Source: Billgrantia zhangzhouensis (GTDB taxonomy: Bacteria > Pseudomonadota > Gammaproteobacteria > Pseudomonadales > Halomonadaceae). From it: DNA of 64,000 nt. Every line of letters starts with the position of its first letter. Position 1 is the first letter of the stretch. This document shows positions 44,912-55,757 of this stretch, in pieces. The notes beneath the pieces are model-generated. The model was not told where the DNA came from and did no database searches. It was given only the letters and a program-made list of their open reading frames with translations. The stretch spans positions 1 through 64,000 of the forward strand of contig NZ_JABFTT010000003.1 of the NCBI RefSeq assembly GCF_021404465.1, written 5' to 3'. The position numbers and the translations under genes were made by a program.

Positions 44912-45435
44912 GACGTGGGTTCCTCGTGATAGACGATGCTGAGCAGCAGCGTGGCCCAGGTGTCTCCGGTGCGGTAAAGGTGTGGGCGGTCTGCGGCGAA
45001 GGTGAGGGATTCACCCGCCGAGAGAGTGTGGGTGTCGCCTTCCGGACCGGCCTCCAGCGTACCGCTGATCAAGGTGAGCGTTTCACGGGCGCCGGGGGTG
45101 TGGGGTTCGGCAAGGCGCAGGGTATGCGGCGCGCAGCGCATCCAGTAGGCGTCGACCTGAGGGTGATCCTTGCCCTGGTCGAGCAGGCGCACCTCCACGC
45201 CATCCTCGCCCAGGGGTACGGCGATAGGTGCCACCAGAGTGCCGAAGGGCACCTTCAGCTGCACCGCCAGGCGCCAGATGGTATCCAGGGTGGGGTTGCC
45301 GTTGCCCTGCTCGAGGCGACACAGGTTCGACTTGGCGATGCCGGCGGCAGCGGCCAATTGCGACAGCGACCAGCCTTGCGCCTGGCGCAGGTCCTGCAAG
45401 TGTCGGCCCAGGGTGCCGAGCGAGAGCTTGTCCAA
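44908..45435 (-). CDS. XRE-cupin transcriptional regulator of azlCD
   Basis: A 175-residue protein: XRE helix-turn-helix at about 8-60 (LRQAQGWSLSQLAAAAGIAKSNLCRLEQGNGNPTLDTIWRLA) and a C-terminal cupin sensor (about 95-170). No ATG precedes the domain; the best start is TTG at 45435 with a GAGG-like site. Translation from the farther TTG at 45498 would run through the operator palindrome and is rejected. It leads the azlCD operon and probably autoregulates it. Confidence 0.85.
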   Translation of the reverse strand: MDKLSLGTLGRHLQDLRQAQGWSLSQLAAAAGIAKSNLCRLEQGNGNPTLDTIWRLAVQLKVPFGTLVAPIAVPLGEDGVEVRLLDQGKDHPQVDAYWMRCAPHTLRLAEPHTPGARETLTLISGTLEAGPEGDTHTLSAGESLTFAADRPHLYRTGDTWATLLLSIVYHEEPTS

Positions 45436-45453
45436 GATAGGTGGCCTCGATCT

Positions 45454-45485
45454 GTTCCTTTTAATGAACGTTCTATAAAAGGAAC
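45454..45485. promoter_or_regulatory. 32-bp palindromic operator before the XRE-azlCD operon
   Basis: GTTCCTTTTA (45454-45463) is the exact reverse complement of TAAAAGGAAC (45476-45485), and the centre holds GAACGTTC, itself a palindrome on the same axis. In all, 28 of 32 bases are symmetric. It lies 19-50 bases upstream of the proposed TTG start, and on the minus strand a TATAGA within it could be a -10 element. Confidence 0.75.
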
Positions 45486-45499
45486 GGATGTCTGTCAAC

Positions 45500-45830
45500 C
45501 CTCACGCTCGGCTCTTGTCGCCTGGCTCAGGTGTCGTGCAGCGCCGTCAAACGAACTCCGAATCGTCGGTTCTCACGGTCACGCCACCCTCTTCGCCGGG
45601 TACCATGATCATGAACTCGCCATTGCCGAGGTAGGTAACGTCGTGGCCGTCGCGGGTGCGGAAGGCAGGGGAGCCCATAGCAACACGGTGTCGGCTTGGC
45701 GAGCGACTCGAGTGCTTTAGCTGGCTGGCCCAGCGAACCGGCCCCATCACCCAGGCATTGGTGGCCGTGGGCTACGGCGGGCGCTAGCCTGACACATACG
45801 GGCAATCAACCGAACCAGGCAAACGGAAGG
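45500..45830. other. stretch without a supported gene
   Basis: About 330 bases between the azl operator and pncB. A minus-strand frame at 45547-45678 would give 43 residues (MGSPAFRTRDGHDVTYLGNG... to TDDSEFV). Its sequence looks protein-like and acidic, but it has no ribosome site, so a small protein or a gene remnant are both possible. Confidence 0.35.
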
Positions 45831-45834
45831 TGAC

Positions 45835-47049
45835 ATGGGCGAGACCTACCGCGAAGGGCCGATCATCCGCTCCCTGCTGGATACCGACTGGTACAAGCTG
45901 ACCATGATGCAGGGTGTCCATCACCAGTATCCGAACGCCAGTGTCACCTGGGAGTTTCGCTGTCGCGACGCCGAGCCGCTGGAGCGCTACATTCCCGAAA
46001 TTCGTGAACAGATCGACCGCCTGGCCACGCTACAGCTGTCTCGCGAAGAGTCAGCGTATCTGGCGGGTTTCCCCTACATGTCGCCCGACTTCATCCGCTT
46101 CCTGGAGCTGTTTCGCTTCCGGACGGAGTATGTCCAGGTCGGCATGCAGGGCAGCGAGCTGTGCATCGTCATCGACGGGCCCTGGTCGCACAGCATCCTG
46201 TTCGAGATCGTGATACTCGCCATCATCAGCGAAGTGCGCAATCGCACTCTCTATCCGAATGTGGAAATCGACCAGGCCGTGGCGCAACTGCGCCGCAAGC
46301 TCGAGGCGCTGCGCGAGGCCTATACGCCCGACCAGCTTGCCGGCTTCAACCTGGCCGACTTCGGCACGCGGCGGCGGCTCTCCCAGCCGGTCCAGGAGGC
46401 GATCGTCGAAGTCATGGAGGCGGAGTTCCCGGGCAACTTCGTCGGCACCAGCAACGTCGACATCGCGCGGCGTTACGGCATCAGCCCGATGGGTACCATG
46501 GCTCATGAATGGATCATGGCGCACCAGCAACTGGGCAGCCGTCTGGTGGACAGCCAGCGTGCCGCGCTGGAAGCCTGGGTGCAGGAATATCGCGGCTACC
46601 TGGGCATCGCGCTGACCGATACGGTCACTCTCGATGCCTTCCTGCGCGATTTCGATCTCTACTTCGCCAAGCTCTTCGATGGGTTGCGGCACGACAGCGG
46701 CGATCCGCTGTGGTTTGCCGAAAAGTGCATCCGCCACTACGAATCGCTGGGCATCGACCCGATGACCAAGACGCTGATCTTCAGCGATAGCCTGACCTTC
46801 GACAAGGCCATGCGAATCAACACGGCGCTGGAAGGGAGGATCAGGACCAGTTTCGGTATCGGGACTAACCTGACCTGCGACGTGCCGGGGGTGAAGCCGA
46901 TGAACATCGTAATCAAGATGGTCTCGTGCAACGGCCAGCCGGTAGCCAAGATCTCCGACTCGCCGGGCAAGACCATGTCGCGCGACGAGAGTTACGTGAG
47001 CTATCTCAAGCACGTCTTTGGCGTGGACCGGGCCTATGAGGCTCGATGA
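45835..47049 (+). CDS. pncB: nicotinate phosphoribosyltransferase
   Basis: A 404-residue enzyme that joins nicotinate to PRPP with ATP hydrolysis, the entry step of the NAD salvage pathway. Typical N-terminus [16 protein letters not shown]; the autophosphorylated His is in [31 protein letters not shown] and GIGTNLTCD are kept. Length is normal. GGAAGGTG precedes the ATG. Confidence 0.96.
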   Translation: MGETYREGPIIRSLLDTDWYKLTMMQGVHHQYPNASVTWEFRCRDAEPLERYIPEIREQIDRLATLQLSREESAYLAGFPYMSPDFIRFLELFRFRTEYVQVGMQGSELCIVIDGPWSHSILFEIVILAIISEVRNRTLYPNVEIDQAVAQLRRKLEALREAYTPDQLAGFNLADFGTRRRLSQPVQEAIVEVMEAEFPGNFVGTSNVDIARRYGISPMGTMAHEWIMAHQQLGSRLVDSQRAALEAWVQEYRGYLGIALTDTVTLDAFLRDFDLYFAKLFDGLRHDSGDPLWFAEKCIRHYESLGIDPMTKTLIFSDSLTFDKAMRINTALEGRIRTSFGIGTNLTCDVPGVKPMNIVIKMVSCNGQPVAKISDSPGKTMSRDESYVSYLKHVFGVDRAYEAR

Positions 47050-47137
47050 GTCCCGCCCCGTTCCCGTGAGCAGGCATATGGCCGCCTTCTTCGGCCTGTT
47101 CGGCCACTCTCGTGGGCTTGGGCCTGGGTGAGAGCGT

Positions 47138-47164
47138 GCGGCAGGCCGTGAGCCGGCCTGCCGC
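47138..47164. terminator. hairpin between convergent pncB and DUF892 genes
   Basis: Perfect 10-bp stem GCGGCAGGCC (47138-47147) with GGCCTGCCGC (47155-47164), 7-base loop. No T-run on either strand, so intrinsic termination would be weak, but its position between convergent genes suggests a shared bidirectional end. Confidence 0.5.
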
Positions 47165-47178
47165 AGTCAGGCAGGCGC

Positions 47179-47670
47179 TCAGCTCGCCTGCTTGTTGACG
47201 TCCTGCTTGGCTAGCTTGCTCAGCTTGTCGTCGGTGGACTTCTCCTCCTTGAGTGTCTCGGCGAGTATCTCCTTGGCCTTGGTATGGCCCAGTTGCTCGG
47301 CCAGTTCGCATAGGGTGCCGTAGGCGGCGATCTCGAAGTGCTCCACTTTCTGAGCCGCAGCGATCAGGCCGGCATCGCGCACCGGTCCCTTCTCGGTGGA
47401 GTCGATCAGCTCTTCGCCTTCCTGAATCAGGCTCTCCATGGCATGGCACTTGAGCCGTTTTACACGTACGTCGGGGATGGAGTCGGCGGCTTGCTCGATA
47501 CGCTCCAGTTGGCCTTGCGTCTCCTCCAGATGATGCTGGAAAGCCTCTACCAGCTTTTCGTTGTCGGCGGCGCGGGCCATCTTTGGCAGCGCGCGGGTAA
47601 TCTGCTTCTCGGCGCTGTTGGTTTCGGATAGCAGGCGTACGAATAGATCTTGAGCATTCTTAATGACCAT
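47179..47670 (-). CDS. DUF892 ferritin-like protein (YciF/YciE type)
   Basis: A 163-residue four-helix protein. It opens with NAQDLFVRLLSETNSAEKQI and contains HHLEETQGQLERIE and KVEHFEIAAYGTLCELAEQLG, the DUF892 metal-ligand pattern. Members are stress-induced in many bacteria; activity is not settled. ATG at 47670 with GAGGA upstream. Confidence 0.9.
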   Translation of the reverse strand: MVIKNAQDLFVRLLSETNSAEKQITRALPKMARAADNEKLVEAFQHHLEETQGQLERIEQAADSIPDVRVKRLKCHAMESLIQEGEELIDSTEKGPVRDAGLIAAAQKVEHFEIAAYGTLCELAEQLGHTKAKEILAETLKEEKSTDDKLSKLAKQDVNKQAS

Positions 47671-47916
47671 GGTGAGGGTCCTCCTCTCGTGTGGGTTCCA
47701 GATCCATCTTGATGACTCACGGCCTCTCTAACGTAGCAGGCGCTCGCGCGTAATTTCTTTGCTGCACGGCGACGATATGTGTGGGAATGAAAAGGGATGC
47801 TTGTCGCAGAGAAGTCGGCTGCTCCCTGCATGCTTCACCAGCGAGGGTTCGCATGGGGTCTACAAGGCTTCTATAACTGTCATCAGACGGATGTCTTGCT
47901 GACGAAAGGAGTCGTT

Positions 47917-49416
47917 ATGGAATCGATATGGACACTGGGCAGTCGGGGGGTGGCGGAACACCCTTCGCTCAGCGGTGAGGCCGATGCCGATGTCGCCATT
48001 GTCGGGGCCGGTATCACCGGGCTGACTGCTGCGTTGCCGCTGGCCGAGGCTGGCCTCAAGGTCATGGTGCTCGAGGCGGGAGCAGTGGGAGGCGGCGTTA
48101 CGGGTGGCTCCACCGGCAATCTCTACGCTACCCTGGCCTCGGGGCAGGCGCCGTTGCGTCACAAGTGGGGCGACGAAGTGGCCGCCGAGGTGGTACGGGC
48201 CAGGGCCGAGGCGGTCGATCATGTCGAAGCGCTGGTGAAGCGTTTCTCCATCGACTGTCAATTCCAGCGCCAGCCGGCCTATCGCCTGGTGACTGACGAG
48301 CGCCAGCATGCCGGGCACGAACTGAACGAAGAGCTCGATGCGCTGGTCAGCGCCGGGCTCGATGTCGAAATGGCGAACGCTCCCGGGCTTCCCTTCGACA
48401 ACTGGGGCTTGCGTATCGCCAACCAGGCTCAGTTCAACCCGCTGCATTATGTCCAGGGGCTGGCCAGTGCGCTGCTCGGCGAAAGTGTGGTGATTCTCCA
48501 GCACAGCCCGGTGCGCGAGATCGAGGCAGGCAAGGGGCGGCTCAGGACCGACGCGGGCAGCGTCACCGCGAAGCATATCGTGCAGGCGACCCACACGCCG
48601 AAGGGAATCAGTCTGGTCCAGGCGGGAATGCCGGTCTCGCGAGAGTACGCGGTCAGCGCGCGACTGAGGAGCGGTGAGTATCCCGAGGGCATTTTCTGGG
48701 CGCTCGACCCCTTCCACTCACTGCGTAGCTACCGCCATGGCGACGACCAGTATCTGATGGTCATCGGCGAGAAGCACCCGACCGGTGAGCATCGCGGCGA
48801 CCACTATCAACTACTGCGCGAATACCTGACCGCACGCTTCGACGTGGAGGCCTTCACCCACCACTGGTCGGCCCAGCAGTACACCTCGCCGGATGGCCTG
48901 CCCTACATCGGGCGCATGCACGGCCACGACAATCTCTACATGGCCACCGGCTTCGCTGCCGATGGCCTGGTATGGGGCACGTTGGCCGGCATGCTCATTG
49001 CCGATCAGATTCTCGAACGGGCCAATCCATGGCAGGCACGCTTCGGTGCGCGGCGCATCACGCCGGGCAAGTCGGCGCTGCAGTATGCCAAGGAGAATGC
49101 CACCGTCACCAAGCACATGGTGAAGGATTACCTGGGAACCGAGAAGCTCGACAGCTTCGATGCCATTGCGCCAGGGCAGGGCCGGGTCGCCACCGTGGCT
49201 GGTGAGAAGCTCGCCATCCATCGCACTGAGGCCGGCGAACTCAAGGTGCTCTCCGCGGTGTGTCCGCACATGAAGTGCATCGTGCACTGGAATGCCAGCG
49301 AATCGACCTGGGATTGTCCCTGTCATGGCAGCCGCTTCGACACCAACGGTGAAGTGATCGAAGGCCCGGCCTACCACCCCTTGGCAAGGTCGGAGGTTTC
49401 GTCCAGCCAAGGCTGA
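47917..49416 (+). CDS. FAD-dependent oxidoreductase with C-terminal Rieske domain
   Basis: A 499-residue protein. DAO-type flavin domain with GAGITG at 30-35 and FAD-return motif MATGFAADGLVWGTLAGMLIADQI. A Rieske [2Fe-2S] domain ends the protein: Cys449, His451, Cys467 and His470 (CPHMK, CPCHGSRFD). The flavin part resembles amine or amino-acid oxidases such as gamma-glutamylputrescine oxidase; the Rieske centre probably passes electrons onwards. The ATG at 47917 follows AAAGGAG; upstream in-frame codons lack a site. Single gene, substrate unknown. Confidence 0.88.
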   Translation: MESIWTLGSRGVAEHPSLSGEADADVAIVGAGITGLTAALPLAEAGLKVMVLEAGAVGGGVTGGSTGNLYATLASGQAPLRHKWGDEVAAEVVRARAEAVDHVEALVKRFSIDCQFQRQPAYRLVTDERQHAGHELNEELDALVSAGLDVEMANAPGLPFDNWGLRIANQAQFNPLHYVQGLASALLGESVVILQHSPVREIEAGKGRLRTDAGSVTAKHIVQATHTPKGISLVQAGMPVSREYAVSARLRSGEYPEGIFWALDPFHSLRSYRHGDDQYLMVIGEKHPTGEHRGDHYQLLREYLTARFDVEAFTHHWSAQQYTSPDGLPYIGRMHGHDNLYMATGFAADGLVWGTLAGMLIADQILERANPWQARFGARRITPGKSALQYAKENATVTKHMVKDYLGTEKLDSFDAIAPGQGRVATVAGEKLAIHRTEAGELKVLSAVCPHMKCIVHWNASESTWDCPCHGSRFDTNGEVIEGPAYHPLARSEVSSSQG

Positions 49417-49568
49417 AACGTGGCGCGGGCTCATACCGGCTTGGGGCGCGTTTGGCTCGGCAGTAGCGCTTCCCGCCGCTCGCATGGCGTGCGCAGCCGT
49501 GGGGGAGAGTGGGAGCCGGTGGGGGCTGGGATGAGGTCATGGGCATCCGTGCTCTGGTGAGTCTCTCG

Positions 49569-51536
49569 TCAAGCTAGACCGTCATCGGCACGACGACAAA
49601 CCGACTGCGATTTGGCATCGCGAGCGGGTGGAAAGCCCACCTCGAAGCCCCGGGCATCGAGATGGCGGATGTTGCTGGGGCATCCCTCGTTGTCGAAGTC
49701 GACGAGCCCCATGCCGCAACCGTTCCATAGTCGTTCACCGGCCTTGGCAAGGTCGGGGTCGCGAGGATGGATGGCCAGCCGGCGGCGCTTGGTGAACCAG
49801 TTGAGCGGTGAACGTGGCGCGTAGAGCCAGCGATTGAGCCGGTCGAACCAGTCGAGCAGGGTGATGGGGAAGGTATTCTTGATCCCACTGGAGGTGATCT
49901 GCCACAGCCTCGGGCCTGACTGGCGATGGCGCAATTCGATGTCGTAGGCGAAGGAGTAATGCACGTCGCCGGAGAGAATCACGTAGTTGCCTGGCGTGCG
50001 CGAGTGGCGAAAGATGTTGAGCATGACGCTGGCAGCGCCGCGATGGGCCATCCAGTTCTCGGCATCCACCAGCAGCGGTTTGCCGGCCAGGGCAAAGAGC
50101 CGTTGCACCGCTTCGATGAGCTTGACGCCAAACATGGGGGCGGGGGAAACGATGATCGCGGAGGGCGCGTCGAGCATGCCCTCCTGAAGTTCGATCAATG
50201 CCTCCCAGTCCATCAGGCCCGAGGGGCGGGTGGGGTGGCGCTCGCTGCGCCAGCGCCGCGTGCGGGTATCCAGCACCAGCAGAGGAGGCGCGCCGGGTAT
50301 GCGATATTCCCAGCCCTGAAAGCGCAGCAGTCGTTGCAGCAGGGCATCCTGCTCCTCGGCCGGGAGCCATCCTGCGTTCTGCCGGGCTTGCTCCATCAGC
50401 GTCGCGCTGTGTGCGGTGAGTTCGGCCAGACGATCCGGATCGTTGCCCCAGCCCTGACAGAGCAGGTAGGCCAGCAGGGCATTCCCGATGATGCGCCGCG
50501 AAAATGGGTTCCCATAGGCGATCTGCTCCCAGTCGGCGGTCAGGTTCCAGTCGTCGGTCACGTCGTGATCGTCGAAGATCATCAGCGTAGGCAGGTGGGC
50601 CAGTAGGCGGGCGCAGGCGGGCAGTCCCTCCACGAAGCGCCCGATGATCGCTCGTTCGGTCTGGAAGCGCTGCTGCCACTCGTCGTCCAGCGGAGGCGGG
50701 GCGGTCTCGATCAGGCGCCACGGCACCGGTGACCACGCCAGCAGGTACATGGCGATGACCTCGGCGAAGGTGATCAGGTGGTTATGGGCGTTGGCCGTGG
50801 TGAAGATCGGCTTGCGCACGCCGCCGAAGAAGCGGTCGCGCAGGGCGCTGTTGCTCTCGGTATCCGGCAGCAGCGCCTCGCGTCGGTAATAGGTGGCCGC
50901 GTCGCGATAGAGTGCCTGGCTGTCGGGCACGGTGGCGCCTGAGAGTGCCTCGTCGAACAGGCCCAGGCGTGCGATCAGGGCGTGGATGGCTACCAGCATG
51001 GGGCCAGCTACGTCGTCGGCATAGACCTGATCGCCGGTCAGCAGCAACCAGGCTGGCCACTCCTGTGGTTGCCGGTACCGCCCGGCGAGCCAGGTATCGG
51101 CGTGGGCCAGGCCGTCGGGGCCGTCGTGGTGTGGCTTGCGACAGGAGCCGTGCAACAGTCGATGGTGCCGCTCGGCCAGCACGAAGCTGGGATAGCTCGC
51201 CTCCTCGTGCAGCAGGTGTGGCGCCCACTCGGCGATGCCACGCTCTCCCGTGTCGTCGCGTACCTTCAGGTCGTAGGCGATGAGGATGCCGGTGGGCAAC
51301 GGCGTGGCCAGGGCGACATCGATCAAGTGCAGCCACGCATGCTCTCCTACGGCGATGCGCTGCAAGCGCTCATCGCTCAGCGTCAGGCGTCGCGGCGGTT
51401 GCCCCTCGGGATGCAGCATGAGCGCCAGTTCGAGTGGACGCGAGGCCACCAGCCACATGACCAGGCGCTCGGGAGTCAGGCGTCGCAGCAGTGGGCCGGC
51501 CAGCACGTCCGGCAGGGGCGGAGCATCAACACTCAT
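49569..51536 (-). CDS. PhoD-like phosphatase/phosphodiesterase family protein
   Basis: A 655-residue metallophosphoesterase-fold protein without a signal peptide. Motifs: LLLTGDQVYADDVAGP, MIFDDHDVTDDWNLT and YVILSGDVHYSFAYD place the metal-binding Asp and His residues as in PhoD relatives. Physiological substrate unknown; lack of an export signal separates it from secreted PhoD. ATG at 51536 with AGGAG. Confidence 0.85.
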   Translation of the reverse strand: MSVDAPPLPDVLAGPLLRRLTPERLVMWLVASRPLELALMLHPEGQPPRRLTLSDERLQRIAVGEHAWLHLIDVALATPLPTGILIAYDLKVRDDTGERGIAEWAPHLLHEEASYPSFVLAERHHRLLHGSCRKPHHDGPDGLAHADTWLAGRYRQPQEWPAWLLLTGDQVYADDVAGPMLVAIHALIARLGLFDEALSGATVPDSQALYRDAATYYRREALLPDTESNSALRDRFFGGVRKPIFTTANAHNHLITFAEVIAMYLLAWSPVPWRLIETAPPPLDDEWQQRFQTERAIIGRFVEGLPACARLLAHLPTLMIFDDHDVTDDWNLTADWEQIAYGNPFSRRIIGNALLAYLLCQGWGNDPDRLAELTAHSATLMEQARQNAGWLPAEEQDALLQRLLRFQGWEYRIPGAPPLLVLDTRTRRWRSERHPTRPSGLMDWEALIELQEGMLDAPSAIIVSPAPMFGVKLIEAVQRLFALAGKPLLVDAENWMAHRGAASVMLNIFRHSRTPGNYVILSGDVHYSFAYDIELRHRQSGPRLWQITSSGIKNTFPITLLDWFDRLNRWLYAPRSPLNWFTKRRRLAIHPRDPDLAKAGERLWNGCGMGLVDFDNEGCPSNIRHLDARGFEVGFPPARDAKSQSVCRRADDGLA

Positions 51537-51644
51537 CGGGTTCTCCTGTAGGGGGCGAAGCTTTGCGCCATGGCTGGCGCGGAACACTCCAAGTGAGTAG
51601 GCTGAGCTGCGATTCGTTCAATTTCTGCTGATGGAGGCGGTGCC

Positions 51645-52211
51645 GTGCTCGTGATGATTGTGGGTCTCGTGACCTTTCTTGGCGTCCACTCCATACGTAT
51701 CGTTGCCGACGACTGGCGCGGCGAGCAAATCCATAAGATGGGCGAGATGAGTTGGAAGGCGCTGTTCTCCGTGGTTTCCATCGTCGGCTTGGCGCTGGCC
51801 ATCTGGGGTTATGGGCGCATGCGCCTCGACCCGACCTGGGTCTGGTTTCCGCCGACGGGGTTGCGTCACGCGGTGGCGCTGTTGATGATCCCCGCCTTCA
51901 TCCTGCTGGTGGCGGCCTACGTTCCCAATAACCACATCAAGGCCAAGCTGGGCCATCCCATGGTGTTGGCAGTCAAGGTCTGGGCGTTCGCCCACCTGCT
52001 GGCCAATGGCCGGCTTGGCGACATCATCTTCTTCGGCGCCTTCCTGCTCTGGGCCGTGCTCGACTTCCGTGCCGCCCGGCGTCGTCAGCCCGCACCGCCT
52101 GTCGCCGCACGTCCTGCCGGCACCGCCATCACCCTGGTAGGCGGGCTGATTGCCTATTATCTGTTCGCCTTCCACCTGCATGTGTGGGTGACCGGCGTAC
52201 CGGTGATGTAG
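51645..52211 (+). CDS. NnrU family membrane protein
   Basis: A 188-residue inner-membrane protein with five to six hydrophobic segments. The pattern LVTFLGVHSIRIVADDWR, KLGHPMVLAVKVWAFAHLLANG and DIIFFGAFLLWAVLDF is typical of NnrU. It was named for nitric-oxide/nitrite reduction clusters, but none of those genes is here, so its role is open. GTG start at 51645 with GGAGG at 7 bases. Confidence 0.88.
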   Translation: MLVMIVGLVTFLGVHSIRIVADDWRGEQIHKMGEMSWKALFSVVSIVGLALAIWGYGRMRLDPTWVWFPPTGLRHAVALLMIPAFILLVAAYVPNNHIKAKLGHPMVLAVKVWAFAHLLANGRLGDIIFFGAFLLWAVLDFRAARRRQPAPPVAARPAGTAITLVGGLIAYYLFAFHLHVWVTGVPVM

Positions 52212-52380
52212 TTTGGTGAATCGGCTTTTCCCGTACGCCCGTGGGAGAGGCGCTGGCGGGACATGCCAGGTATCCAGCAGGATCGGCTCGCGGTCGTAAA
52301 CCGAAGCCGTGACGGTGACACAGCGTTGAAAGCACGAACGAATTTTTCCTGGAGGGCTGCTACTCTTCGTTACACAGGGA

Positions 52381-52396
52381 TTGAACGGTCATTCAA
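52381..52396. promoter_or_regulatory. TTGAA-N6-TTCAA inverted repeat upstream of the ABC operon
   Basis: The 16 bases TTGAACGGTCATTCAA form an inverted repeat with 5-base arms, about 97 bases before the solute-receptor gene. Candidate operator; no regulator assigned. Confidence 0.35.
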
Positions 52397-52492
52397 TGTT
52401 CATCCCATCGTCATGGAGTCGCGAGATAAGGGGCGGGGGCCAAGCCGCTGACCCCTGTCACCCTGTGTAAGACCCCTCATGGAGAACTCGTC

Positions 52493-53608
52493 ATGTCGTT
52501 TACACGTCGCCGTTTCCTCAAAGGCACCCTGGCTGCCGGCGCCGCCGCCGCCGTGCCGTCGTTCTACATCAACAAGGTGCTGGCTCAGGAGCAGACCCTG
52601 CGCATATACGCCTGGGCGGGCTATTTCACCGACGAGATGCTGGCCGACTTCACCGAGAAGACGGGCATCCGCGCGACCTTTACCCCCTACGGTACCAACG
52701 ACGAGCTGATGAACTCGCTACGGGCCACCGACGGCACCGGCTTCGACGTGATCATGCCCACCGTGGATCGTGTGCCGGGCTATCTGGACTACGACCTGGT
52801 GCAGCCGCTCGACGAATCGCGCATCAACTGGTCCGGCGCGCTCGACAGCGCCATTGAAGGCTCCGAGGTGGGCGGCGTGGTCGACGGCAGGCGCTACTTC
52901 GCCCCCAGCGACTGGGGCACCGAGGCGATTACTTGGCATCGCCGCGATGCCAACATCGACCGTGCCAACCTCAGCTACGCCGACCTGTGGAACCCGGAGC
53001 ACGGCCAGGGAGTGACCGTGCGCGGCCATTCAGCGCTGGTGGGCATCGGCCTGTGGCTGGAGCGCGAGGGCCGGTTGCCTCATCCGCTGCTGGACTCCTA
53101 CAAGAGCGAAGAGGCCATGCGCGCCAACTTCGATGTCATCCTCGAAGAGGCGGTCAAGCAAAAGCAGATGCTGGTGCAGTTCTGGGATACCGAGAACGAG
53201 GCACAAGCCGCATTCCGCACCAACGGTGCCATCATCGGCCAGACCTGGGACTCCACCGCCTTCCGCCTGCGGCAGGAGGGTGAGGACATCGCCTACGGTG
53301 CGCCGAAGGAAGGTGCCATGGCGTGGATGGAAGGCTTCGTGATTCCCAAGAACGCCCAGAATCCGGATGCCGTCTACGAACTGATCAACTGGTACTACAC
53401 GCCGGAGGCGGGGGCCATGTTCGTCAAGGCGACCGGCTACAACTCCACCTCCAAGGGTGCCACTGAGCTGCTGCCCGACGAGACGCGCCAGTTCTTCACC
53501 GATTCCTATACCGAACAGGACCTCGCCAACCTGTGGTGGTGGCCGATCCAGGAGCCGTGGTACGTGGCGCTGCGCAATGAATACCAGGATCGCTACCTAT
53601 CGGCATAA
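52493..53608 (+). CDS. polyamine-type ABC transporter solute-binding protein
   Basis: A 371-residue periplasmic receptor of the PotD/PotF family. A twin-arginine-like signal (TRRRFLKGTLAAG) suggests Tat export. Mature part: LRIYAWAGYFTDEMLADF and GTGFDVIMPTVDRV, as in spermidine/putrescine receptors. The ligand could be a polyamine or a related amine. First gene of a receptor-ATPase-permease-permease operon. Confidence 0.88.
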   Translation: MSFTRRRFLKGTLAAGAAAAVPSFYINKVLAQEQTLRIYAWAGYFTDEMLADFTEKTGIRATFTPYGTNDELMNSLRATDGTGFDVIMPTVDRVPGYLDYDLVQPLDESRINWSGALDSAIEGSEVGGVVDGRRYFAPSDWGTEAITWHRRDANIDRANLSYADLWNPEHGQGVTVRGHSALVGIGLWLEREGRLPHPLLDSYKSEEAMRANFDVILEEAVKQKQMLVQFWDTENEAQAAFRTNGAIIGQTWDSTAFRLRQEGEDIAYGAPKEGAMAWMEGFVIPKNAQNPDAVYELINWYYTPEAGAMFVKATGYNSTSKGATELLPDETRQFFTDSYTEQDLANLWWWPIQEPWYVALRNEYQDRYLSA

Positions 53609-53707
53609 AGCGACGGATAAAGAAATTAAGAGGGAAGAGGGACACGCAGCGCCGCTCTTCCCGATTTGTTTTAGCCGCATAGCGGCGATCTTGCGTATGA
53701 GGTTTTG

Positions 53708-54869
<1,162 letters not shown>

Positions 54870-54877
<8 letters not shown>

Positions 54878-55757
54878 GCAATTGCAGGCTCGCTTCGGTG
54901 GGCCGCTGGCGATGGCCATCGTCACCCTGCTGGGCATCTGGCTGATCGTGATGGTGACCCTGCCGCAGTTGCAGATGATCGAGTATTCGCTCAAGCCCAA
55001 CCTGCTGCCGGCCCAAGTCGGCGGGCCCGACGACCGGCTGACCCTGGCCAACTACGCCACGTTGTTCAACAACGACATTCATCGCACCATCTTCTTCAAG
55101 ACCATCTGGTCGAGCGTGCTGGTCACGCTGCTCACGCTTGCGGTGAGCTATCCGCTGGCCTGGTATCTGGCCAAGGTTGCCACTCCGAGACAGGCGGCGC
55201 TGTGCATCCTGCTGCTGATCATTCCGTTCTGGATCAACGAGATCCTGCGCACCTACTCATGGTTCATCATCCTGGCGTTTCGCGGCCCGCTCAACGAGGT
55301 GCTGATGATGCTGGGGCTGATCGACCGACCGATTCGTTTTCTCAGCGGTAACGGCGGGGTAATGGTCGGCATGGTTTATGCCTACATCCTGTTCATGGTA
55401 TTCCCGGTCTACAACGCCATCGAGAGCCTCGACGACAACCAGGTACGCGCGGCTCGCGACCTGGGGGCGGGCACCGTGCGCACCCATCGGCGTATCGTCA
55501 TTCCTCACGCCAAGCCGGGCATCGCCACTGGCTGCATCATGACCTTCATGCTCGCCGCGGGCAGCTACGCCGTGCCGGCGTTGCTCGGCTCGCCGGGTAG
55601 CCGCTGGTTCACCCAGATCATTTACAACTGGTTCTTCGAGGGCGGCAACTGGAACCAGGGCGCGGCCTACGCCTTCCTGCTGCTGGTGCTGTGCATCGGC
55701 TTCATGTCGCTGGTGATGAAGATCTTCAAGGTGGGACTGGGGGACATAGGCCGATGA
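54870..55757 (+). CDS. ABC transporter permease, PotB-like
   Basis: A 295-residue inner-membrane protein with six hydrophobic segments. The ATPase-coupling loop is near ARDLGAGTVRTHRRIVIPHAKPGI. ATG at 54870 overlaps the ATPase gene; its stop overlaps the next start (ATGA). Confidence 0.92.

Noticed and set aside
45436..45498. Upstream TTG start at 45498 for the XRE-cupin regulator
   Set aside because: It would place the operator palindrome inside the coding sequence and has no ribosome site; the helix-turn-helix begins after the TTG at 45435.
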